From positions 1 to 34,658 of the forward strand of contig JAUZOA010000061.1 of the NCBI GenBank assembly GCA_030706685.1: a stretch of DNA of 34,658 bases, in the 5' to 3' direction. Shown piece after piece: positions 1 through 8,700 of this stretch. The notes under the pieces are model-generated. The model ran no database searches. It was not told the DNA's origin and was given only the letters and a program-made list of their open reading frames with translations. This stretch comes from Bacteroidota bacterium. GTDB lineage: Bacteria; Bacteroidota; Bacteroidia; Chitinophagales; Chitinophagaceae. A program made the position numbers and the translations under genes. How positions within the stretch are numbered: position 1 is the first letter of the stretch; each line of letters begins with the position of its first letter.

Positions 1-5
1 CAATC

Positions 6-1631
6 ATGAAACGACGCGACTTCCTTACCACCAGCACCTTAGCCACTGCAGGTCTTACCACTTTATTAGCCGCTTCCTGCAATCCCAACCCTTCCAAAAC
101 AACAGAGCCGGCAACCACTGCTGATACTCCTCCCGATTTTGAATTAAATGAAGAAAGTATCGGCAGCCTGCAGGAAAAAATGGCTTCCGGCAAATACAGC
201 TCCGAACAAATAACCAAACTCTACTTAGACCGCATTGAGGCTATTGACAAAAAGGGACCTTTACTGAATTCAGTCATCGAACTCAACCCGGATGCACTGG
301 GCATCGCCAAATCATTGGACGATGAAAGAAAATCCGGCAAGACAAGAGGCCCCCTGCATGGCATTCCCATTTTAATAAAAGACAATATTAATACAGGAGA
401 TAAAATGCAAACGACGGCCGGCGCTTTGGCCATGCAGGGACATATCGCCCAACAAGATGCGTTCGTGGTAAAAAGATTAAGAGAAGCGGGTGTGGTTATT
501 CTTGGCAAAACCAACCTGAGCGAATGGGCCAATTTCCGTTCCACAAAATCCTGTTCGGGCTGGAGCAGCCGCGGCGGCCAAACAAAGAATCCTTATATCC
601 TTGATCACAATCCCTGTGGATCCAGTTCCGGATCGGGTGTAGCGGTATCCGCTAATCTTTGCACCGTAGCGGTAGGGACGGAAACAGATGGTTCGGTTAC
701 TTGTCCTGCGTCCACCAATGGTATTGTTGGTATCAAACCTACTGTCGGTTTGGTCAGCCGTTCGGGTATCATTCCCATATCCTCCACACAGGATACCGCA
801 GGCCCGATGGGAAGAACCGTAAAGGATGTAGCCACCCTGCTCAGCGTAATGACAGGGGTGGATGCAGCCGATGCCATTACCAAAGAAAGCGAAGGCAAGG
901 CTCAGCCTGATTATACAAAATTCCTTGATGCCCATGCGCTAAAAGGAAAGAGGATCGGCGTTGAGAAAAAAATACAGGGCGACAACCAATATATGCATGC
1001 GTTGCAGCAAAAGGCGATTGACTTAATGAAACAACAGGGCGCCGAGATCGTGGAAATAGAATACCTGGATAAGATCAACAAGATGGGCGATGCCGAATTA
1101 TTAGTGATGCAATATGAATTCAAGGATGGACTGAATAAATATCTTTCAACAGCCAATGCCGGCCGGAAAACTCTGGCCGATGTTATTGACTTCAATAAAA
1201 AGAATGAAGACAAAGCGATGCCTTATTTCAAACAGGACATCCTGGAGACCTCCGATAAGAAAAATGGTCTTGACAGCAAAGAATACAAAGACGCTTTTCA
1301 GAAAAGTCATATTGGATCGAAGCAAATTATTGATGATGTGATAAAGCAAAACAAACTGGATGCTATCTGTGGCCTTACCATGGGACCCGCCTGTAGTATT
1401 GATGTAGTATATGGCGACCGCTGGGGCGATGTTTTCCTGACTATGCCTGCAGCGGTAACCGGTTACCCGCATATTTCAGTGCCCTGCGGAATGGTATATG
1501 ACCTGCCGGTTGGACTTTCTTTCTTTGGTCCTGCTTATAGTGAAGGAGTATTGATCGGTATTGGCTATGCATACGAGCAGGCTTCGAAGAACAGGGTTTT
1601 ACCAAAATTCAAAAAGGCCTTTCTTTCCTGA
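6..1631 (+). CDS. Secreted amidase-signature family hydrolase
   Basis: The 541-residue protein belongs to the amidase signature (AS) family, serine amidohydrolases that cleave amide bonds with a Ser-cisSer-Lys triad. The lysine is K125 in HGIPILIKDN, the cis-serine probably S206 in GSSSGSG, and the nucleophile S230 in TDGSVTCPAS; the 24-residue gap between the serines is the usual family spacing. The N-terminus (KRRDFL, a hydrophobic stretch, then LLAASC at residues 21-25) looks like a Tat-type signal with a lipobox, so the enzyme is probably exported and may be lipidated. Length fits secreted AS amidases. The substrate cannot be told from sequence. The ATG is only 5 bases into the window, so the promoter is not visible. 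The next gene starts 23 bases after the stop and may be co-transcribed. Confidence 0.93.
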   Translation: MKRRDFLTTSTLATAGLTTLLAASCNPNPSKTTEPATTADTPPDFELNEESIGSLQEKMASGKYSSEQITKLYLDRIEAIDKKGPLLNSVIELNPDALGIAKSLDDERKSGKTRGPLHGIPILIKDNINTGDKMQTTAGALAMQGHIAQQDAFVVKRLREAGVVILGKTNLSEWANFRSTKSCSGWSSRGGQTKNPYILDHNPCGSSSGSGVAVSANLCTVAVGTETDGSVTCPASTNGIVGIKPTVGLVSRSGIIPISSTQDTAGPMGRTVKDVATLLSVMTGVDAADAITKESEGKAQPDYTKFLDAHALKGKRIGVEKKIQGDNQYMHALQQKAIDLMKQQGAEIVEIEYLDKINKMGDAELLVMQYEFKDGLNKYLSTANAGRKTLADVIDFNKKNEDKAMPYFKQDILETSDKKNGLDSKEYKDAFQKSHIGSKQIIDDVIKQNKLDAICGLTMGPACSIDVVYGDRWGDVFLTMPAAVTGYPHISVPCGMVYDLPVGLSFFGPAYSEGVLIGIGYAYEQASKNRVLPKFKKAFLS

Positions 1632-1654
1632 TCTTTGTATAAGAAACCAGGTAA

Positions 1655-2317
1655 ATGAAAATAAAAGCGATCCTCACAGGCGCCACGGGTATGGTAGGCG
1701 AAGGCGTGTTGCATGAATGTTTGCAGCATGATGATGTGGAAGAGGTATTGGTGGTAAGCAGGAAATCCTGCGGTGTTATTCACCCGAAACTGAAAGAGAT
1801 CATTCACCCGGATTTCTATTACCTCGCTGCTATTGAAAACCAGCTCTCCGGTTATAATGCCTGCTTCTTTTGCCTGGGCGTATCATCTGTAGGAATGAAA
1901 GAAGAAGAATTTTATAGACTCACTTATATACTGACGTTGAATTTTGCTACTACCCTTGTCAATCGCAATCCCGGCATGAGCTTTTGCTATATTTCAGGCG
2001 CCGGCACAGACAGTACGGAAAAAGGAAGGATGATGTGGGCAAGAGTAAAAGGCAAGACAGAAAATGATTTGATGAAATTACCATTTAAAGCCGTATACAA
2101 TTTCCGGCCGGGCATTATCAGGCCCACCAAAGGATTAAAAAATACGTTGAGCTATTATAAATATTTTGGCTGGCTGTTGCCCATCATTAAGTTTGTAGCT
2201 CCAAAATATATTACCTCCTTAAAAGAGCTGGGGTTGGCAATGATCCATGCAGCGGCCAAAGGATACGAAAAAAATGTATTGGAAGTTAAAGATATTCTTG
2301 TGCTGGCTAAAAAATAA
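1655..2317 (+). CDS. NAD(P)-binding Rossmann-fold protein, atypical SDR/epimerase-like
   Basis: This 220-residue protein opens with a beta strand and the dinucleotide-binding loop GATGMVGEG (residues 9-17), typical of extended or atypical short-chain dehydrogenase/NAD-epimerase folds. A later strand reads CYISGAGTDS, and FRPGIIRP matches the 'RPG' segment after the catalytic region in NAD(P)H-binding SDRs. The canonical YxxxK is not obvious: the region around ARVKGKTENDL has K but no Tyr at the usual place, which fits atypical, possibly non-catalytic members. It follows the amidase by 23 bases. The weak motif GATCTTTG near 1630, overlapping the end of the amidase gene, could be a -7 element. 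The gene is convergent with the histidine kinase, with 20 bases between stops. The substrate is unknown. Confidence 0.8.
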   Translation: MKIKAILTGATGMVGEGVLHECLQHDDVEEVLVVSRKSCGVIHPKLKEIIHPDFYYLAAIENQLSGYNACFFCLGVSSVGMKEEEFYRLTYILTLNFATTLVNRNPGMSFCYISGAGTDSTEKGRMMWARVKGKTENDLMKLPFKAVYNFRPGIIRPTKGLKNTLSYYKYFGWLLPIIKFVAPKYITSLKELGLAMIHAAAKGYEKNVLEVKDILVLAKK

Positions 2318-2337
2318 CTTTAACTCTTTGCCTGACA

Positions 2338-3864
2338 TTAAAGGCCTTTATGGAATTTATTTTGATTCTCCTTGTTGTCTTCTCCTATCGCCGGCACTGA
2401 TATGACAATAGTTGTTCCTTTGCCCGGAGCGCTTCTTATTACCAGCTTCCCACTCATCATTAATATCCTTTCCTTCATACCGAGCAGGCCAAGTGTTCTT
2501 CCCTGGCTAATCCTGGCCGTATCAAAGCCCTTTCCATTATCTGTAACGGTTAAAACGATCTCTCCACTTACAATTTCCAGCGAGGAAGAAACCCGGTCAG
2601 CTCCCGAATGACGGGCCACATTAGTAAGTGATTCCTGATAAACACGAAAAAGGCCCATGGTAATGGAAGAAGAAACATCCAGTTGCTGAATGGCCGTATT
2701 GAAATGAACCGGTATCGAATATCTTTTTGCAAACTCATCTCCCTGCCAATGCAGGGCGGTTACCAGTCCGAAATCATCGAGGATACTCGGCCGGAGCTCG
2801 GAAGCAATTTTCCTGACAGTTATTACCGCGGAATCCAGCAACCCGTTCATTTGATCCAATCTTTCTTCGACCCTATTGGGTTCTTCACGACTCGCGAGTT
2901 TTTTCCTTACCCATGACACATCCATTTTCAACCCGGTGATTTGTTGCCCCAGCTCATCATGTACTTCGCGGGCGATTCTCTTCTGCTCTTCTTCCCGTAT
3001 ACGTTCGAGATGAGCGGAAAGCTGGCGCAGCCGTTCATTTGTTTGCTCAAGTTCCATTTCAGCTTTTTTCCGTTGACTGATATCACGGATAAAAACCGAT
3101 AAACCTTCCGGCGAAGGATAAATATGATTTTCCTGCCAAAGATCAAGCGATTCAAAATAATCTGTATTACAGATATACCGTTGCTCCGTCATTGCCTGCA
3201 GAAAAGCGCGGTAGGTTTCCGATCCGACAGCTTCGGGGAATTCTTCCCATACGTTCTTGCCAATGAGCGATGCGGGGTCACGGTGAGTAAGTTCACCTAC
3301 CTTTTTATTGGCATAGGTATAGCGAAAATTCTTGTCCAAAGCGATGAAGCCGTCGGTGATCCTTTCGAATATACCTGTCAGTTCAGCTGTTTTTATCCTT
3401 AGTTGCTCCTGCAATTCCCTATGCTGCTTTTGAAGCTGGTGCTCAAATTCTTCAGTTTGTTTTACCCTGGCTGTTACATCCTCTACGCGGTGAATAATGT
3501 ATAGAATTTCGCCTGTCTCATCCAATACCGGCTTATTTAAAGGGCTCCAATAGCGTTCTTCAAAAGGGCCATCAGGTCTTCTTATATCATATTTCTGAAT
3601 AGCCATCCTGTGCGCAGTCTTATTGGCGAGTACATAATTCAGGGAAGCCTTCAGGTTGGATACGCCTGTGGCCGTCAAATCATCGGGGTTGTCGGGAAAT
3701 ACATCGAAAAGATGGCGGTTGAGAATAGTATCCCGCTGCGTCATGGTAGCGGCAAGATAAGCATCACTGGCAGCAACAATAGTAAGGTCTTGCAACAGGA
3801 TAAGGTAAAGTCCGGGGGAAGATTCAAATAATTGCCGGAAACGAATTTCATTTGATAGGTTCAT
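2338..3864 (-). CDS. Orphan PAS-domain sensor histidine kinase, HisKA_3 (NarL/DesK type)
   Basis: The 508-residue soluble kinase has no membrane segment. From the chosen start it carries a PAS domain (about 5-130), a coiled coil (130-165), a second PAS domain (about 165-285), another coiled coil, HisKA_3 with phospho-acceptor H302 in REVHDELGQQ, and an HATPase_c domain with N-box ESLTNVARH (N415), G1 box DNGKGF (442-447) and GLLGMKERI. This architecture autophosphorylates and passes phosphate to a LuxR-type response regulator; none lies beside it here, so its partner is elsewhere. The longer open frame starts at 3909, but the internal ATG at 3864 begins directly with the PAS domain and is preferred. 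The signal is unknown; PAS domains may sense redox state or small ligands in the cytoplasm. Confidence 0.92.
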   Translation of the reverse strand: MNLSNEIRFRQLFESSPGLYLILLQDLTIVAASDAYLAATMTQRDTILNRHLFDVFPDNPDDLTATGVSNLKASLNYVLANKTAHRMAIQKYDIRRPDGPFEERYWSPLNKPVLDETGEILYIIHRVEDVTARVKQTEEFEHQLQKQHRELQEQLRIKTAELTGIFERITDGFIALDKNFRYTYANKKVGELTHRDPASLIGKNVWEEFPEAVGSETYRAFLQAMTEQRYICNTDYFESLDLWQENHIYPSPEGLSVFIRDISQRKKAEMELEQTNERLRQLSAHLERIREEEQKRIAREVHDELGQQITGLKMDVSWVRKKLASREEPNRVEERLDQMNGLLDSAVITVRKIASELRPSILDDFGLVTALHWQGDEFAKRYSIPVHFNTAIQQLDVSSSITMGLFRVYQESLTNVARHSGADRVSSSLEIVSGEIVLTVTDNGKGFDTARISQGRTLGLLGMKERILMMSGKLVIRSAPGKGTTIVISVPAIGEDNKENQNKFHKGL

Positions 3865-4243
3865 GGAATTGTTATTACATCCATTTTTAAACAAAAATCT
3901 TTCGCCCACTCATACAATACACACTCTTAAAGGGGCATAACCGGTATGACAATAAAATTGTCTGCGATTAAAGTTCGTAAAATTATTTTTAATAACATAT
4001 AAGGGGATAACATTATCCATTGGCGATATTTTTCCCTATGGCCATTTTCATGCTTCCGGGGTTGCCATAAATAAATGAGACCATTTGATATACCGCACAC
4101 ACGGTATTGCCCTGCGCCAAAGCATCACATACTTTTAGTATTCAAAGACCCGGTAGTGACTCCCTGTTACGAAATTATTGCAAAATGCAAAGTCCTTATT
4201 GACACATATTGTAACCCCGCAATTCATCATTAAATTATTTGTC
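3865..4243. other. Intergenic region between divergent genes, no gene seen
   Basis: This 379-base AT-rich stretch separates the leftward kinase from the rightward repeat protein and must hold both promoters. I see no open frame with coding character, no tRNA and no strong hairpin. A possible weak -7 (GATTTTTG on the minus strand near 3894) lies ahead of the kinase. No convincing TAnnTTTG element is placed for the plus-strand gene. Confidence 0.5.
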
Positions 4244-4924
4244 ATGATCCATCCTCTTGAGCAGCGTGTAATGCAGTTAGAGAAAAATATCCGCTTCTGC
4301 CATTTTTGCTTTGCCGGTTTAGTGCTTGTCTTAGCAAGCTTTATCATCCTGTCATTTAACAACAGGAAGTCCGCTCCTGATGTAATAGAAGCGAAAGCCT
4401 TTCATGTAGTGGATGAAAGAGGCAATACGCTGGTAGAATTGAATAAGGAAGACGGCAATGGTCAAATAAGCACTTTTACACCTGCCGGTAAAAGATTGGT
4501 CAGCCTGTTCACTACCGATGGTGGCACGGGCGGCCTCAATACTTTCGATAAAAATGGGCAGGTGCTTTTCAAAGTTACCAATACTACAGAAGGGGGCGGT
4601 TATATGGCATTGTTTAACTCAGAAGGAAAGGAAGTGACAGAATTGGGTGTGACCGATATCGAATCCGGTTATATGAAACTGAATAACCGTTATGGCAACA
4701 AACTGGTGTGGATGACCTATACACAAGACGGGGGTGGCTACCTTTCATTATCGAAAGAGGGCCAGGAGATGATTCGTCTTTCCACGCCGGCGATAGGTGG
4801 AAGAATGGGCATCTACAACAATTCAAATACGCGAGTCATTTACATGGGTACACAAGACAATAAAGATGGAAATGTGACTATCTGGAACAGCGCCGGCACA
4901 CGTTCGGGCGGGCTGCCACAATAA
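4244..4924 (+). CDS. Membrane-anchored protein with eight ~22-residue tandem repeats
   Basis: I do not recognise a named family. From the ATG at 4244 the 226-residue protein has a short cytoplasmic start (MIHPLEQRVMQLEKNIR), one membrane segment (about residues 18-37), then eight repeats of 21-23 residues from about residue 56 to the C-terminus. The units follow a pattern like 'G-hydrophobic-x-hydrophobic-x-N-x-x-G-K-x-hydrophobic-x-x-hydrophobic-x-x-T-x-D-x-G', for example GYMALFNSEGKEVTEL and GYLSLSKEGQEMIRLS. Regular glycine turns and paired short strands suggest a beta-solenoid or stacked beta-hairpin fold on the periplasmic or outer face. An in-frame ATG at 4178 would add 22 residues ahead of the anchor; 4244 is preferred because MIHPLEQ gives a normal signal-anchor. 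The gene is monocistronic, with an unusually long non-coding region downstream. Confidence 0.75.
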   Translation: MIHPLEQRVMQLEKNIRFCHFCFAGLVLVLASFIILSFNNRKSAPDVIEAKAFHVVDERGNTLVELNKEDGNGQISTFTPAGKRLVSLFTTDGGTGGLNTFDKNGQVLFKVTNTTEGGGYMALFNSEGKEVTELGVTDIESGYMKLNNRYGNKLVWMTYTQDGGGYLSLSKEGQEMIRLSTPAIGGRMGIYNNSNTRVIYMGTQDNKDGNVTIWNSAGTRSGGLPQ

Positions 4925-5119
4925 ATTTCTTAATTCACGGGCATATTACCCGGAGACTCCGGCCTGAGGACCAGGCCCGGAAAACGAACCGGGCTACCCA
5001 GGGCTTTGGCCCGGCGAGCCGGACAGCTTTATATGAATTGGGCCCAATAGGTTAAAACCACACTCTGCCATATAAGAGGGATAGAGGAGGAATAGAGACA
5101 CCCTTTAGGCGGGTCTCAT
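4925..5119. other. GC-rich region with several short hairpins
   Basis: Just after the repeat-protein stop, a GC-rich stretch can fold into short hairpins: CCGGCCTG (4959-4966) against CAGGC-CCGG (4972-4980), and CCGGGC (4989-4994) against GCCCGG (5009-5014). No U-tract follows either, so it is not a textbook terminator. Together with the next two entries it fills an 837-base gene-free gap. It could be a 3' UTR structure, a small RNA or a degenerate repeat. Confidence 0.35.
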
Positions 5120-5197
5120 TAGGGTCAGGGCAGGGTCAGGTCAGAGCCAGGTGAGGGTCAGGTCAGGGTCAGGGAAAAGTCAGGCAATAATCAGGCA
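5120..5197. repeat. Degenerate short tandem repeat, (G)GGTCAGG-like
   Basis: About 78 bases are built from imperfect units of 5-8 bases around GGGTCAGG, GGTCAG and AGTCAGG, with units decaying toward AATCAGGC at the right end. The strand is strongly purine-rich (G over C). Unit length varies and there are no unique spacers, so it is not a CRISPR array. It lies between the repeat-protein gene and the TamB-like gene with no overlapping gene. Confidence 0.7.
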
Positions 5198-5393
5198 AAA
5201 GTCTCGTGAAAATCACGTAAAAAGGAGAAGAATATTGGGGGAAAGACGGTATAAACTTTCCTGCCGCTCGTTCCATCTTTCAATATACAAAAAAGCGGGG
5301 CTATAACAAAGATTAAACCGGGAATTATTTTCAAAATGAGTTACTACCCGAAAGCCTTTGTGTTACTTTTAGCGTGCCGGGATTGTAGCTAAA

Positions 5394-5520
5394 AGAGGCT
5401 CTTTGAAAAGGTGTTTATTTCCCGCAACGGCGTCACGGCTTACTATTCGGAAATTACTTCTTTATTCTTTGCGGCGCTACGAGAAATTCTTCTTTTCTGA
5501 TCTTTTGAGACTACTTCTTT
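5394..5520. repeat. Palindromic dispersed repeat, copy A (MITE- or REP-like)
   Basis: This ~127 bp element is clearly related to 20020-20148. The two share long exact blocks such as AAAAGGTGTTTATTTCCCGC near the left end and TTTTGAGAC near the right end. Each copy is an imperfect inverted repeat: AAAGAGG...AAAAGGT at the left pairs with the complement of CTTTTGAGAC...CTCTTT at the right, and TTTCCCGC-ACGGCG pairs inside with CGCTACGAGAAA. The centre (about 5430-5460) is the least conserved part. No gene is needed to explain it; a short hydrophobic open frame across it (5403-5600) is not conserved in copy B. It probably acts as a non-autonomous mobile or structured intergenic repeat. Confidence 0.72.
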
Positions 5521-5761
5521 TATTATTCACCCGGCAGAGCTTTTTGACCCTTGCCCGAAGCAGGATCCCGTTTGATCATATTATTAAGAAAGAAAAGTGA
5601 AAAAATGATGTTCCGTATCCAAATCCTGCAAATTTTGAGCAATTTACATTCAGGTCAAAACCTATAAGATTGACCGGGAGCCTAATACAGCCAGCCTTGC
5701 AGGTTTTGGTATTGATTTTGCACAAAGCAGTCAATTCTGTTTATTTTTACAAGCCAAATAT

Positions 5762-8700
5762 TTGAAACTGAGGAAATTCAAGAAAATATTATTATGGTTC
5801 TTTCTCTCATTGCTGTTTCTTATCATAGCATTGTGGGTCTTTATTCAAACTCCGTTTGGCCAAAATTGGATAACCCAACAGGTAACAAGTCGTCTTTCCA
5901 AAGACCTTCATACAAAAATTAAAATAACGCATGTTGACTTTTCTCTGTTCAACAAAATGAAGTTGCAGGGAGTATTGGTAGAGGACCGGCAGCAGGATAC
6001 TCTTTTGTATGCAGGCGAGGTACAGGTTCACATTACAGACTGGTTCTTTTTCACGAAAAACGTAGAACTAAAATATATCGGTCTTGAAAACGCGGTGATC
6101 AACCTGCAACGTACTGATTCAATATGGAATCACCAGTTCCTGGTAGATTATTTCTCCTCTCCTTCTTCCGGCAATAAAAAAGAAGGTGGCACCCAGTTAA
6201 GCCTGAAAAAAACAGAGTTAAGAAATGTAACCTTCCGGCAAAAAGATGGATGGCGCGGCGAGGATATGATAATTACCCTGGGAGCACTTGACCTCGACGC
6301 AAAGGATATTAATTTTTCAAAAAAGAATATACTTGTTAATTCCATCACGATTGATAAACCTGTTCTCAATATCTATAAATACCAGGGGAAAAGACCTGAA
6401 TTGCCGGAGGGAGATAATAAACCGGCGGCTGATTCTCTGCTCCAATGGAATGCTGACGGATGGGTGGTACAGGTAAATAAACTCGAGATAAAGAATGGCG
6501 ATTTTATCGCCAATAAAGAATCGCAGGAACCCCTGCTTGCCTCCTTTGATGGGCAGCATATTGACTTTAATAAAATCCAGGGCGTATTCACCAACTTACG
6601 CTGGGAAAAAGATACGATCACTTCGCATATTGACCTCCGGGCAAAAGAACGCAGTGGTTTCGAAGTAAAAAACCTGGTTGCCAATGTAAAAATGACGCCG
6701 CGGGAAATGGCGTTTGCTGATCTTAACATCCGGACCAATAACAGTACCATCAAGAATTTTTTCCGGATGAGTTTTAATGATTTTGACGACATGGGCGATT
6801 TCATTCGCCTGGTAAAAATGCAGGGTGATTTTGATGGTTCTGAAATAGACAGTGATGATATTGCTTATTTCGCCCCCTTTATGACCACCTGGAAAAAGAA
6901 GATAACATTAAAGGGCAATGTAAAAGGAACAGTAGATGATATGATCGGCCGGGGAATGCTGATACAGGCCGGCAAGAATACTTTATTAAATGGAGATATA
7001 AGCCTTACCGGGTTACCCGATATCAACCAGACCTTTATTGATTTCAAGGCCAATGATTTCCGGACAACCTATGAAGATGCTGTCGCGATCGTTCCGGATA
7101 TACGTACTGTAACAGCTCCTGATCTCCGCAAACTGCAATTCATCCGCTTCAACGGAAGCTTTACAGGTTTTATCCGCGACTTTGTAACATTTGGAACTAT
7201 CCAAACAAACCTCGGCACGGTAAAAAGTGACCTTAACATGAAATTGCCTGCCCACCAGGATCCTCTCTATTCAGGTACTATCTCCACTGATTTTTTCCGG
7301 CTGGGAGAATTTATCAATGACCCGGAGATCGGCTCAATTGCCATGAACGGCTCATTACAGGGAAAAGGCTTTAATGAAAATAACCGCAACGCGGTTGTTG
7401 ACGGTAAAATCCGTTTTGTTGATTTCAATGATTACCGGTACACTAATATTACCGTAAAGGGGAAACTCGACAAGAAATTATTTGACGGCGCCGCTTCCAT
7501 CGTTGACCCCGAAGCCGAACTGGCCCTGAACGGCCTGATCGACTTCAACAGCGAAGTGCCCGTATTTAATTTCACCGCCGATGTAAAGAAAGCAAACCTT
7601 AAAAACCTGAAATTGACGGATGATGATATCGCTTTTAACGGGAAGTTCAACCTTAATTTCACCGGCGACAATATTGATAATTTTCTTGGCAATGCCCGCA
7701 TTACAGAAGCATCGCTTACCCATAATGGCAACCCATTGCCCTTCGATTCACTGGTCGTTTCTTCTGAATACGTCAATAATATAAAAAAGTTGAGCGCCCG
7801 TTCGAATGAATTTGAAGGCAGCATCAGCGGGAATTTTAACATACGTGATCTGCCCGATGCCTTTAATCTCTTTTTAAATAAGTATTATCCCGCCTATATC
7901 AGGCCGGCTAAAAAAATACCTGAAAACGAATCATTCGGTTTTGATTTCACTACGCAGTATGTTGATGATTATGTGAAACTGGTAGATTCGGCTCTTTCAG
8001 GTTTCAACAACAGCCATATATATGGGTCGCTGAATACGGCCAATAATGAACTGGTGTTGAATGCTGAAGTTCCTCAATTCAAATTCAAAACTTACAGTTT
8101 TGACGATGTGAAATTATCTGCCAAAGGAAACCGCGACAGTCTTTCACTTTCCGGCGGAGCCGCTAATATCAGCATCAGCGACAGCGTGAATATCCCTTTA
8201 GCCTCTTTTCATATCCGTGCACGTAACGATTCTTCCAGGGTATTGATCACAACCAGTACCAACCAGGCCATTAACCAGGCCAGCCTGAATGCGCAAGTGC
8301 TTACTTATAATAATGGCGTGAAGATCGAATTTAACCGGTCCTCTTTTGTGATCAGCGGAAAGAGATGGACCATTGATGAAAACGGAGAGCTGGAATTCCT
8401 CAGTAATGTTCCGGCCAGCGGCCAATTAGTGCTCCGGGAAAGCAACCAGGAAATAAAAATAAAATCAAGACCTTCTGAAATTGGCGACTGGAATAATCTT
8501 GCTGTCGAATTAAAAAAAGTAAATGTCGGCGATTTCTCTCCCCTGCTCCTGCCCAACAACAGGCTCGAAGGGTTGGTATCGGGGAATGTATTGATAGAAG
8601 ACCCGACCCGTAACCTGCATATCACCTCCAATAATATACTGGCGGAAGGAGTACGCCTCGACAATGATTCGCTTGGAAATGTCCGGGTTACCGCTGATTA

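Noticed and set aside
5120-5197. CRISPR array
   Set aside because: Units vary from 5 to 8 bases and there are no unique spacers; it is a degenerate tandem repeat.
5403-5600. 65-codon plus-strand frame with a hydrophobic stretch (LLRLLLLLFTR)
   Set aside because: It runs across the palindromic dispersed repeat and is not kept in the second copy at 20020-20148.
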